Origin: Manis javanica
Lineage: Eukaryota > Chordata > Mammalia > Pholidota > Manidae
Direction of reading: 5' to 3'
Length of the DNA stretch: 64,000 nucleotides
Assembly (NCBI RefSeq): GCF_040802235.1
Contig: NC_133157.1
Location: forward strand, 25,933,501 to 25,997,500
The notes below the pieces were generated by a model that had not been told where the DNA came from, made no database searches, and was given only the letters and a program-made list of their open reading frames with translations. Made by a program: the position numbers and the translations under genes. Numbering within the stretch: the stretch's first letter is position 1; each line of letters starts with the position of its first letter. Below are positions 13,831 to 25,780 of this stretch, in pieces.

Positions 13831-13918
13831 ACAAAAAAGGAAAAACCTTGCTGACAAGTATTAATGAAAACAAAACAAAAAAGGAAAAACCTTGCTGACA
13901 AGTATTAATGAAAACAAA
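13831..13918. repeat. Tandem duplication, 2 x 44 bp
   Basis: Two perfect head-to-tail copies of a 44-bp unit that begins with 'acaaaaaaggaaaaaccttg': 13831-13874 and 13875-13918. Confidence 0.95.
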
Positions 13919-13964
13919 ATGTAGTTCACTCATCTCCATAGTCTTTATTAACTATACTGACAAT

Positions 13965-14072
13965 AAGGAATAACACCCCCACCTCCAATTCATCAACATT
14001 ACATGTCCTAGAAATAAGTTTTGGTTAACTCTTACTCTAATCAAAATCATAAGCCAACAGGAAGAGTTTAGG
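13965..14072 (+). repeat. Dispersed direct repeat, copy 1
   Basis: A 108-bp segment matches 15744-15850 at roughly 88%, with about a dozen substitutions and one single-base gap. Neither copy resembles a repeat family I know. Confidence 0.8.
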
Positions 14073-15743
14073 CCAAATGGGAAAAGCCCTTTTGAGAATG
14101 ACAATGTCATTGCTGAAAATAGAGGAAAGAAAATTAGAAATTAAACATACAGAGTGGGATTATTTTATTATGACCTAATATTTAATGTGGTATAAAATAA
14201 TATTTTCTTTTTATTACCTATTTTCATTCATGTGTCACAAGAAAGGCCAGAGGCTTTGAATTTACCCATAGCCCTTAGCAGATGGGGAAGGCCCACTTGT
14301 AGCTTTATACTAGCCATTGTTACATAAATTACATTTTTTTCAATTGACCAGTAAGTTATTTATCAACCTTAGGGATATGTAAAAAACAGAGGAAAAAAAG
14401 TAATTTAAGACCCATGTACTAATTCCAGGTAATCTGCTTGCTAGATAAGTAATCTTAGACCTTTAAGCTCTAAAAATTGGTTTTCTCTTCTGTTAAACAA
14501 AGCACAGTTCATAGTGGCTCCAGATTTTCTTTTTTGAGGGACACAGGCAATTCTCTGGAAGGAGGTGAGGTACATTGGAAAGATGTACCTGAACAGCACT
14601 GCATTGAAGATTGTGAAAATATTGACCATCCTATCAAGAAATGGGGACTTTAGATAGAGATACTAAGGAAGCTAAATATCCTCCAGGTCCCTCCTTGATG
14701 CTAGCACTGCTTTTTGTGGTGATCACATATTACAAATGGGAGAAGTATAGTAGGAGATACAAAGACAAAAAATGAACACCCACAGCGCAGACTCATATAA
14801 AGCATGCGATCAAAAAATCATGTATCTCCCTTTTTAGATTAATTCAACAGAAAAAGGCTGCCCTTCTAGATTCATGGAAAGATTAAACCTTGCTATCAGT
14901 ATACAATTCAAGTCAACATTAAATACCTATTATGTGTGAACTAGTATACAAGATGCTGTTGAAGACAGGGGAAAAAAGAGTAAAAGTCCCTCATGTTCAG
15001 CTAACATGCAAAAAGAACACAATAATTCCTATACTATAAATATAAAAACATAATGAGACAGAGTGCAGAACCTCTGAGCCTAGCATTTAAGGTCACAATT
15101 TACTTTTCAGACAGAGCCCATACTATACTAAACACATACTCTAGTCATCATCCCAAAGCCCTTCTGCCAAACACATTAAGCATTGTACTTTCTATGTTTT
15201 TGCTCATGCCATCCCTGCAGACTAGAGCTCCCTTACCTGTGTTCTACTGATGTTATTATTCATCCTCAACACCAAATTCCATTCATTTTGCTCCACAACA
15301 CCTTTCTCATGCATTGGTGATTAAAGGGAGGTGATTATAATTAAGAGAGGTGATGAAAACAAAGAAAAATGGTAACAGAGAATATAGAGGAAAAAGAGAG
15401 GGAATGGAAAAACTGTACCAGATGAGCTGTAAGAGAAATACAAAACTAAGGATTTGTCAGGATCTTCTAGAAAACCTCCAACCCATGCTACGCAGAAAAT
15501 CAACAAGTCTAACGGTGTCCGACAAGAGGGCTCCAAGAGGTGAAAGCCGGTCAAGATTATGGATTAACAACAAGAATAAAAAAAAACCCAGCATGAGAAA
15601 TCTGAGAAATGTATCTAGGAATTATAAACCTAAGGACTTAGAGCCACAACTGGTCTTTTCATCTATTATGCCCACAGGATTAAGAAGCATATAGAAAGGT
15701 AACCACCAGTTACATAGACAGTACTGATGGCATCAAAGAACAG
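14073..15743. other. Intronic stretch between two direct repeats
   Basis: Parts around 14915-15050 (antisense) and 15100-15310 (sense) are faintly L2-like. The 114-codon frame at 15350-15694 is purine-rich and shows no family feature, so it is not called as a gene. Confidence 0.4.
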
Positions 15744-15850
15744 AAGGAATAACACCTCCACCTCTAATTCATCAACACTATATGCCCTAGAGATAAATTT
15801 TGGTTACTCTTATTCTAATCAAAATCATCAGTCAACAGGAATAGTTTAGG
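15744..15850 (+). repeat. Dispersed direct repeat, copy 2
   Basis: Partner of 13965-14072, in the same orientation, about 1.8 kb away. Confidence 0.8.
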
Positions 15851-16021
15851 ATGCTAAGCTATTTTACAGTTTTAAGCCCCTTCAGAGGTCAAGCACTGAA
15901 CTCTAGCAGAGGGCACCTGATTGAGTCTAGAAGAATGCCTCTGCCCAGAAACTGATCTAGCTCATCACAGGGGCCTTGAACTAAAATTGGAGAGGTAGAA
16001 GAAAGGATGTAAAGTGATACT

Positions 16022-16640
16022 GTAATGCTTTGTTCATTCAATAAACACTGACTGTTTATTTTTTAGACCATCTACTAGGTGGAAGTGGAAGTTTATTCCA
16101 TCCCTGGTGCAACACTGGGATACAGCTATCAACAGAATAGATAAATATCTGTGCTCATGGAGCTTATAGAGGGAGAAAGCCAATAAAATTATACAAATGA
16201 CTTCAAGTGATCATGAGCTTATGAAAACTACAGCCAAAAAATGAAATAGACAATGACAGGGTTGGGGCAGAAAGGCTGTTTCAGAACTGAGGAAGCGCGT
16301 CCAACAGAGCTGAGGGCAGAACCAGGCAGAGAAGCGGAAGGTCCTGATAAGGAAGGCCTTCAACGTTTCTGAAAACGGTGAACTCATCCAGAACATAGTG
16401 GATGAAAACAAAATAGTAGGAGGGGAGGTGAAGAGGTAGGTAGAGCCAGATCAAGTCATCTGGGTATCATATTTAAGTGGGATGGAAGTTACTGGAAGAC
16501 TCTAAGCTCAGAGGAGGTGGAATCAGAGTTGGCTTTTGGATCACTCAGGCTGCTGGCTGGAAAGTCTTGCAGGCACCAAAGCCCGAGACAATGTTGACCT
16601 GGACCAGGTGGTGGCAGCAAAGGTGGCACATGTCAGATAT
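16022..16640 (-). repeat. L2 LINE, antisense
   Basis: The antisense L2 order is clear: 'aacactgggatacagc', 'gtgctcatggagcttatag', 'acaatgacagggttggggc', 'ggtcctgataaggaaggcc', then 'gagccagatcaagtcatctg' and 'actcaggctgctggctgg'. Confidence 0.75.
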
Positions 16641-17654
16641 GCTATGTTAAGCAAGCATGGAGGTGATCCCTAGGAGAACATTTCAGGAGAAAAGGAAGCC
16701 TCACATACATGACCTCCGATGTCAATGTAACATAGGCACAGGATGGGTCATGCACAAACTACTGTCAACACTTCTTCAATCCTCTCCTCCCCAGTGGATG
16801 GTGAGCTCCGTGAGAACAGCTGTCTTATTTGTTAGTCTCCAAAGCCCAGCATAATGCTTGAGACACCAGGAGGTACTCGGAAAAGGCTTTTTTCCTATAA
16901 ATCTTGGCACTTTAAATACAAGTAAGAAAATGTTATCACCAAAACACAGTAGGATGAGACTCAACATTGCTCTATAAACCCTGAACCACTAATAGGTGAA
17001 CAGGGGCGGGAAGTCAGGAAGAACTCAAACATTTACTGTCTTCCACATGTTGGACCAGGGCAGAATGCTGAGAACACAGATAATATGGGGCCTCTCCTGT
17101 TTCCCAGGGGAAAGTTCACACTCTGTCTATCCAGACAAGTTATATGCCCTCTGCAATTGCAGAGAGCCAGAAGAACCCAATACAGGGAGAAACATGGTAG
17201 CAACACCATTTTTAGAAAGGGGAGGAAAGTGAATTCCGCAAACTCTTCAAATGAGCATAACTTCAACTCTGGGTAAAATTCTAGAACAGATTATCAAAGG
17301 AGGGTTTGTGGGCCCTTAGGGAAAGGGAGAGGTGAATAGTGAGAGCCAGCATGTATAAGTACTTGAGTAAGCCATTCCTGGCTAATGTCATGTCCTTGTT
17401 TGACAGAAGAGTGGAGACTAACAAACACATGATACAGCTGGACTTTATTATAATTAGTAGACCCCCATCTCTAATACTATCTCTGGAGATAAGACGGGGG
17501 AAATGGACTAAAATAAGGGTCAAATACATGGAATGGCTCCAAACAGTCTTGAAAAAAGAGCCGACCAACTAAAGAGAGGTCCTGAAAAGAAATGAAGAAT
17601 TATTTTTAACAATAAATAAAATAAAATGATAAATAATAGCAAGGCCAAAAGATA
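16641..17654. other. Intronic stretch with a short L2 3' end
   Basis: At about 16790-16870, 'ggtgagctccgtgagaacag' and 'cccagcataatgcttgag' resemble an L2 3' end in plus orientation. The remainder shows no feature. Open frames up to 95 codons on both strands at 17.0-17.57 kb overlap each other and have no family features. Confidence 0.45.
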
Positions 17655-17786
17655 ATGACACTAGGGGGTTTCTAAAGGAAACTGGGCAGCCAGACCACAC
17701 CACAGTGAACTCCACAATCAATAAACCCCTCCCCAAAGGAAAATGATGGCATAATTGGCTTGCTGACCAAATTATTAAATAATGAA
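17655..17786 (+). repeat. 132-bp duplicated segment, copy A
   Basis: Ungapped match to 19653-19784 with 6 differences in 132 bases (about 95% identical). A third, diverged relative appears at about 18685-18775. Copy A is in DNA that may be the 5' region of an ancient L1M. Confidence 0.9.
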
Positions 17787-18039
17787 AACTTTAGAAAGGA
17801 TCAGCAAATATACTGGATAATAAAGACAGAATTCCAAATGCTCTTGAAAGTCTACAAAAACCAAGTTTAAAATTTTCTAGGTAGGGAAATGCAAGTTTTG
17901 TCCTTATGTTTTAAAAATCCAACATTACAAGAACCGGGTTTTTGGTGGACTGCAAGCTAAGGTAAGTGATATCGCTTAAAAAGTTGATTCCCCCTTAGGC
18001 AAGATGAAGCATTCAGAATAATGAACTAGCGGCACATAG

Positions 18040-20250
18040 TTAAGTGAGTTCCTTTCTGTGCACCACGCTTCAATGAAACTGTTAAAACTACAACTCATAC
18101 AGATGAAAGAGACTTGGATAGTACCTCTAATAAATGCTGACTAACTGAATACATGCATTTAACTCTGCTCCCTTCCGAAACACCACTAAAATGACAATAG
18201 AGAGATTTAAAACACGAACTAGCAAACAAGCAGGGGAGAGAGAGCTGTCCTAACAGACTCCAAAAAGCTGACTTCTGAGTCAACATTGGGAAAAGCCAAG
18301 AAGCAAACCAATTTATGCCATAAAATTCCTCAAACCTCAGGAATTGGCAGTAGGAGCTATCTCTGGAACTGGAGGTGACGAAAGTGAAGCTAAAAATGAG
18401 AGGATTCAGTGAAAGGATGCCTAAGAGCAGTGACACCCTGTGTACAGCTGAGCAACTAACTGCCCTCTTCTATCCAGAAGAGTTGTGGGCAGGGGTGCCA
18501 CATGGAAAACAAACAGACTAAGGGGAAGTTTACATATTAAATAGTGACACCAACTCCCTCCCCAATCTTCTCTCCCCACTTGGGTGCCAGAACTCTGGAA
18601 GTCTGACTAAAACCCTCCAGGAGACTAGAAGAGACTTCTTTGGGAAATCTAACCAGTCCAGGAGAAAAGACCAAAAGACACTGACATGGGGCATTTCCTA
18701 AGGTAACAGACCAGCCAGACCACCACACTTTGACCCCCACAGTCAACAACCCCATTCCCAAATGAATACAATGTTTTCAAACAATCTTTTAGAAATCTTT
18801 TAGAACCCTCTAGTTAAATACTGAGCAGATAGCTCAAGATCACCAGACATACAAGTAAACCTTTAACATGAATGCACAGACAAAAAAAAAAAATTGGAAG
18901 AAACAGTTGATGCACAGAAGTGAACTTAAAACAAATATACATACATTTAAAAGAGAGATAAGAAGAGAAGATGCAAAAACAAAAAAGAATATTGAAGAGA
19001 ACAAAATGAGATTCCCCAGGCAACTAAAAACTCAAAGAAGAAATAAAAATGCAATAGAAATACTGAAAGACAAATTGAGGAAACCTACCAGAATATGGAG
19101 TAGAAGACAAGAGTTCAGAAATGAAAGAAAAAATAAGAAAATTAAGAAATAGGGGAAACAGAGGGAAGGAATTAAAGAAAGACACCAGGAAAATTTTTCC
19201 CAACTGCAATTTTCCAGATTGCAGTTGTCCAGCATAATGTGATGAAAACAGATCCATCAAAGGCACATCACTGAAAAAATATCAGAACATGTGTTCCAAA
19301 GAAGCATTACAAGTTTAATACAAAAAAAAATCAAGAATGACAATAGATTTAAACAGTCACTCTAGAAGCAAGAATACAGAATAACACATTTTAAATTCTG
19401 AGGGAAAATGATTCCCAATCTAGAATTCCAGCCAAATATTAAATATGTATGAAGTAAAAATAAACACATGCAAGGTATCAAAAAAATTACCTCATGTATC
19501 CTTCCTTAGGAAGCTATAGAATATTTTACCAAAGCAAAGGCATAAACCAAGAGAGAAAACACCAGGGCAGCAACAATTAATGAAAAAATCAAAGGCTTAA
19601 ATAAATTGAGAACTATATCATGTTCACAGATTGGAAAACTCAGTATTATCTGATGACACTAGGGGGTTTCTAAAGGAAACCGGGCAGCCAGACCACACTA
19701 CAGTGAACTCCACAATCAATAAACCCCTCCCCAAATGAAAACGATGGCATAATCGGCTTGCTGAACAAATTATTAAATAATGAATACACACACACACCAC
19801 TTGCTCTCTAACTGACCAACAGTTTCAATGCAAGCCTCAGCAGAATTTTTTTTAAGATACTGACAAACTGATTCTAGAATGTATAAGGAAAATCAAAAGA
19901 ACTAGAATGCCCAAAATAGTTTTTTTTTAAAGAAAAAAGTTAGAGGACTCATATTACCTGATTTCAATATGCTCTACAAAGCTACTGTAATCAAGAACAT
20001 GTGGCATTAGTGTTGACAAACACATCAATGAAACAATAAAAAGTTCAGAAATGGAGCCATACATATATGGTTGATATTTGAAAAAGGCATAAAAGCAATT
20101 CAAAGGAAAAAGTACCTTTTCAACAAATTGTAATGGAATAATTAGACATACCCATATGTGATCCAAAAAGAAATAAACCGAAACTATACTTCAAACCTTA
20201 TACAAAAATAAAATAAAAATGGACTATAGACTTAAGTGTAAAAGTTTAAA
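18040..20250 (+). mobile_element. Ancient LINE-1 (L1M class), degraded
   Basis: Three landmark groups occur in L1M order. About 18040-18790 resembles the L1ME-type 5' region. About 19380-19560 matches the ORF1 C-terminal part ('ctgagggaaaatgattccc', 'gaattccagccaaatatt', 'acatgcaaggtatc'). About 19800-20230 matches ORF2 ('gttagaggactcatattacc', 'aaagctactgtaatcaag', 'ttcaacaaattgtaatgg'). No frame survives. Copy B (19653-19784) interrupts it. Subfamily names are from memory. Confidence 0.65.
19653..19784 (+). repeat. 132-bp duplicated segment, copy B, inserted in L1M
   Basis: Partner of copy A. It interrupts the L1M ORF2 text between 'gaaaactcagtattatc' and 'ccaacagtttcaatgcaagc', so it arrived after that L1M copy. 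Confidence 0.85.
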
Positions 20251-23200
20251 ATTTCAGGGCAGTGTGTTACCTAGCTGCTTCTTTGGGGATGTGACCTAGG
20301 GTCTACTGATAAAGACTACCAACCAATTTGTTAATTTCAGGCTCTCTTCTCACCCATGCCCTCAGAGATCCCTGGGCCTTAGACTGCTGATGATCTGAGT
20401 CTATATTCATGCTATGCTAAGGCATCCAGGGAAGGAGTAGAGATAATTGCCTGTGTTCAATCCACCACGTGGACCAGATTCACTGGTCTCATTCCAAACA
20501 TACAAATGTTCCCAGACCTTCTAGTATGAAGGCAAAATAGAAGTTTTCTTCCTCCAACTCTACTTCATTTTTTCTTCCTTCCTTTCCCTCCTTATTTTCC
20601 TAATGCAGATCTGTAAAATCAAGGAAGCTACACAGCTACTTAAAAAAATTTTTTTTAGTAAATTTTTTAAAAGTACATTGGATCCAGATACTTGAGAAAT
20701 TCAACATAAGAAAAACTAAGGGAATCCCTGGTAGGATGTGAAGGGACATCTCAAATCAACAGCTTTGCAGCTGATCTGAAAAGTGGCCAGCCCAGACTGT
20801 GCCATGGGAGAGATCTCATCAAGAAATTAAAACTGAAAAAATATCTAAAGTATATGAGTTGACTCAAAGAAATTCACACCACTAGGTAAGAATTTAGAGG
20901 TCCATTAGTCATAAGCACATAGAAAACTGGGTAAGCAGAAAACAAAACAATTATTATCTCCAAGGGCAGCAAAAGATTATGTATGAATGATGAAATATTA
21001 CATGACTCAGCTGTGAAAGTTATTTACAAAGTCATAAAGACTCAACATTGATCTAAAATTACTGTATGTCTACAGCACAAAGATAAGGGAGACTGGAAGT
21101 ATATACATGGAATAAGATCTCAAATATCATCTTCCACAGTGGATGCCAAAATTAATGCCTAAAACTGAAGAATCAAAAGGCGGCAATATAAGCATGTTCG
21201 AGATACAGAGGGAAAAAGCAAGAGATTGAGTTCAAAGGTTTAAAAGTGATAGCCTCAGGGCAGCAGAATATGGAGAAAAGGTTCTAAAACAAATCCTGCC
21301 AGAAATGTTTGACTCTTACAGCTTTATACAGCTTTGATAAAAATTAAAATTAAATAAATTTTAAAAAAATCAAAGCATAAAAGTGAAAAAGGAGGGGCCC
21401 AGAATAGTACAGGATCTGGGCTCATGACATTTAGAAATGGTTGGATAAACAAAGGGGTTTCAAGTTTAAAATAAGTGCACACACACACGCACACACATCA
21501 CTTTGCACACATTAAAGGCTGATTTCAGTTGTTCTACCATAAGGTCAGTTAATCTATCTGGCTGATGGACACAGAATCAGAACCAACAATAAAGTTACAT
21601 GGACATAGAGCTCAGCTGTGTAAAAAGAAAGAATTTTCTAATAACTCTGAAAGTAGAATTAACTGTCTCAGGAAGCAGTGAGTTCTCTGCTGATACACGT
21701 ATATAAGCAGAGCCTGAACAAAATCCACTGAGTGGACATGATACATTGGTGGGTTGGACCCCAGACCTTTTTAGTCCCTGCCAGTTGTGGGATTCTGTAA
21801 AATGCTCCTCCAAATTAGTAACATTCTAAAGTAAGGCTAGAAACACTGGCAGGTAAAGAAGCTTAGGCACTTAGGACATGTGTGCTCCTTCCTTTTACCC
21901 CACCTCCACCTTCTTATAGCTTTTGATTTTTCAATTCAAAAAGTTGTAAATATATTTACATTTTGATTATAAATCACCTAAAATATTTAGGGAAGTAGAT
22001 GAGGTATAAATACTTAAAAGGTAGAAGAGAAAATACATGCCTGAGTGAGAAAGTTGGAAGAGAAACAAGGTGGTCTGATTAAGTGACAAGAGACGAACTG
22101 AAAAAGTCACTCTGGGCCTTGGGGTTGGGCGGCCATGGAGCATTCATTACACAGGGCACAGCACCCAGCTGGGAATGAGGCTCTGGGATCCTGGACTTCC
22201 TGGCAAGGTGAAAGGGCAGAGATCCATGACTCAAATTGATGGAGAGGAGCATCTAGAGAGCCACCAGAGGTTACTGAACAACAAAGCAAATACTTTCGAT
22301 TCGTTCTACTTCAAATAAAGTTTCTAGAACCTTGCACTATAAAAGACAAAAATCATACCTTAGGTTAAATGGTGGTCATTTCAACATGGAAATATAAATA
22401 TTGAACATATAATATGTACCATCTTTTCTATGGGACTACCTCAGGAGTCAGTGTGACTTGTCTATAGGCTTCTGAGAAGCTTTATTTTCTACTCAAGGAC
22501 AGTAGTTTTCTTTCGCTCTGTGTAACAAAATACTGTCATGCCTACAGATACAATAAATTTATCCCAAAGCTTACTGAACTCCATCCTTACCAGTTAAGAA
22601 TAGACATGGAGCACATTTCAAAAATAATGTCGGCTTCCTTAGAGTACTTTTCTATTTCTAGCTCTTAGTTTTAAAATTTAGTTTAGAATTGACCAAGAAA
22701 TTACCAATGCTGTACACAATGTAAACCAGTATGACTTTTGGTTATTTAAGAAATCAAGATTCAGGTGTGCTTTGAGACTCTGTGGAAGCCAGTACATCCC
22801 TCTGTACTGGGTCCCTTAACAGACTACATAATCCTGGAGAGAGAGCCACATACTTGGTTGAATCTAGTACTTAGCAGCTAAGCAGCACACTAGGCGGTGT
22901 ATGTTAAACCAAACCAAAGCATGTGACCAGCCTGGAATTTTTTCTTTATTCTACCAATATTCTTGATTTTTTTTACTTTATTCTTTTCAGTACCTTCCAC
23001 TGCCCTTGGAGCATCCTCACTTCTGAGCCCCAGGCATGGGTGTAGGTCATTTTTGTACTGGTGCCCTTCAGGTGGCACTTTGAACCAAATACATCTGACC
23101 TGTAGCTCTACCCAATCAGCACCCAGGCAGCCCTGAGAAGATGGGCCACAAGAGCTTTCACTGTGCACTCTGCACTGTGGGCCAGGAAAAAAAGGGGGGG

Positions 23201-23585
23201 TGTTGGGGGTGGGGGCACTGCAGAAGGGAAGAGAAGCCTTTATTCTTATGAACCCACCAACCAGTGCTGATTACCTGGCATGCTCAAAGGCCTCTAGCTT
23301 ATGATGTACACTTCTTTTTTTCCTGACCAGCTGGTATTAATGTCTTCACCAAGATTTGATTGTAATGTAGGAATACATGCTAACAAGGTCAGATTCAAAA
23401 TCACTAGAATTAAAACATTCCAAATAGTGACTTATTTTAATTTTCAGGTTCATTCCCATTTCCCTCCAATGACAGGTTATATTTGTTTTAACAGTAATTT
23501 TGATAAGTATCATTAGCATCATGAACTAAAACTAAGTCTCTGAATAACCCCATTTATTTATTACCACATTTATTCAATAAAAATT
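20251..23585. other. Intronic stretch, mostly unrecognised
   Basis: No gene features. A short CA-rich tract lies at 21476-21497. The text from 20690 to 21410 has the style of an old LINE 3' region, ending in an A/T-rich 'aaattaaataaattttaa', but I cannot name it. A G-rich run at 23194-23216 is listed separately. Confidence 0.4.
23194..23216 (+). other. Possible G-quadruplex tract
   Basis: A G7 run, then G5 and G5 runs separated by loops of 1-4 bases. Splitting the first run gives four G-tracts of at least three. It lies on the strand opposite to SLC44A1 transcription, so it would form in the non-template strand only for plus-strand RNA. Confidence 0.6.
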
Positions 23586-25780
23586 TATTAAGGACCCTAG
23601 TAGCCATGGCAATCAGACAATACAAAGAAATAAAAGGCATCCAGATTGGCAAGGAAGAAGTCAAACGGTCCCTGTTTGCAGATGACATGATATGGTACAT
23701 TAAAAAACCCTAAAAAATCTACTCCAAAACTACTAGATCTAATATCTGAATTCAGCAAAGTTGTGGGATACAAAATTAATATATAGAAATCTGTTGCATT
23801 CCTATACACTACTGATGAACTAGCAGTAAGAGAAATCAAGAAAACAATTCCTTCACAATTGCATCAAAAAGAATAAAATACTTAGAAATAAACCTAACCA
23901 AGGAAGTGAAATACCTATACCCTGAAAACTACAAGACACTCTTAAGAGAATTTAAAGAGGACACTAATAAATGGAAATTCATCCCATGCTCTTGGCTAGG
24001 AAGAATTAATATTGTCAAAATGGCCATCCTGCCTAAAGCAATCTGCAGATTCAATGCAATCCCTATTAAAATACTGACAGCATTCTTCAATAAACTAGAG
24101 CAAGTAGTTCTAAAATTCATATGGAACCACAAAAGACCCCGAATAGCCAAAGCAATCCTGAGAAGGAAGAAAAAAACAGGGGGAATTATGCTCCCCAACT
24201 TCAAGCTCTACTATAAAGCCACAGTAATCAAGAAATTTGGTACTGGCACAAGAACAGACCCATAGACCAGTGGAACAGAATAGAGAGCCCAGATATAAAC
24301 CCAAGCACAGATGGTCAATTACTATACGATAAAGGAGCCATGGATATACAGTGGGGAAATGACAGTCTCTTCAACAGATGGTGCTGGCAAAACTGGACAG
24401 CTACATGTAAGAGAATGAAACTGGATCACTGTCTAACCCCAAACACAAAAGTAAATTCAAAATGGATCAAAGACCTGAATGTAAGTCATGAAACCATAAA
24501 ACTCTTAGAAAAAAACATAGGCAAAAATCTCTTGGACATAAACATGAGCAACTTCTTCATGAACATATCTCCCCAGGCAATGGAAACAAAAGCAAAAATG
24601 AACAAATGGGACTACATCAAACTAAAAAGCTTCTGTACAGCAAAGGACACCATCAGTAGAACAAAAAGACATCCTACAGTATGGGAGAATATATTCACAA
24701 ATGACATTTCCGATAAGGGCTTGACATCCAAATAATATAAAGAGCTCATGCACCTCAATAAACAAAAAGCAAATAAGCCCATTAAAATATTGGCAGAGAA
24801 GCTGAACAGACACTTCTCCAAAGAAGAAATTCAGATGACCAACAGGCACATGAAAACATGCTCCACATCACTAATCATCAGAGAAATGCAAGTTAAAACC
24901 ACAATGAGATATCACCTCACACCAGTTAGGATGGCCACCATCCAAAAGACAAACATTAATGAATGTTGGGGAGGTTGTGGAGAAAGGGGAACTCTCCTAC
25001 ACTGCTGGTGGGAATGTAAATTAGTTCAACCACTGTGGAAAGCAGTATGGAAGTTCCTCAAAAAACTCAAAATAGAAATACCATTTAACTCAGGAATTCC
25101 ACTCCTAGGAATTTACCCTAAGAATGCAGTAGCCCATTTTCAAAAAGACATATGCACCCCTATGTTTAGTGCAGCACTATTTACAATAGCCAAGAAATGG
25201 AAGCAACCTAAGTGTCAATCAGTAGAATAATGGATAAAGATGTGGTACATATACACAACGGAATATTAGTCAGCCATAAGAAGAAAACAAATCCTACCAC
25301 TTGCAACAACATAGATGGAGCTAGAGGGTATTATGCTCAATGAAATAAGCCAGGCAGAGAAAGACAAGTATCAAAATTCACTCATCTGTGGAGTATAAGA
25401 ACAAAGAAAAAACTGAAGGAACAAAACAGCAGCAGACTCACAGAACCCAAGAATGAACTAACCGTTACCAAAGGGAAAGGGACTGGGGAGGATGGGTGGG
25501 AAGGGAGGGATAAAGGGGAAAAAGGGGCATTACGATTAGAACACATAATGTAGCGAGGGACATGGGGGACACGGGAAAGGCAATATATAAAGGGAAGACA
25601 AGTAATGATTTTGTGGCATCTTACTACACTGATGGACAGTGACTGTAATGGGGTATGTGTGGGGGGGGGGGGTGACCTGATAATAGGGGGAGTCTGGTAA
25701 CCATAATGCTGTTCAAGTAATTGTACATTAATGATATCAAAATTAAAAAATGTTTAAAAATTAAAAATGTATTAAGGACC
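23586..25780 (+). mobile_element. LINE-1, 5'-truncated, with 11-bp target-site duplication
   Basis: The element body is 23597-25769, flanked by TATTAAGGACC at 23586-23596 and 25770-25780. It starts within the ORF2 reverse transcriptase, with the FADD active-site codons at 23675-23686, and continues through the C-terminal domain. Frames survive at 23906-24265, 24340-24735 and 24748-25230, separated by stops and frameshifts. A 3' UTR with G-rich runs follows (25400-25740). The tail is A-rich, not pure poly(A). It is an ordinary dead L1 of the same family as the copy at 45.3-54.5 kb. Confidence 0.95.

Noticed and set aside
15350..15694. 114-codon Lys/Arg-rich frame
   Set aside because: A purine-rich AT-type frame without domains, in intronic DNA.
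18868..19152. 94-codon Lys-rich frame
   Set aside because: Lies in degraded ancient L1M; the bias reflects A-rich LINE sequence.
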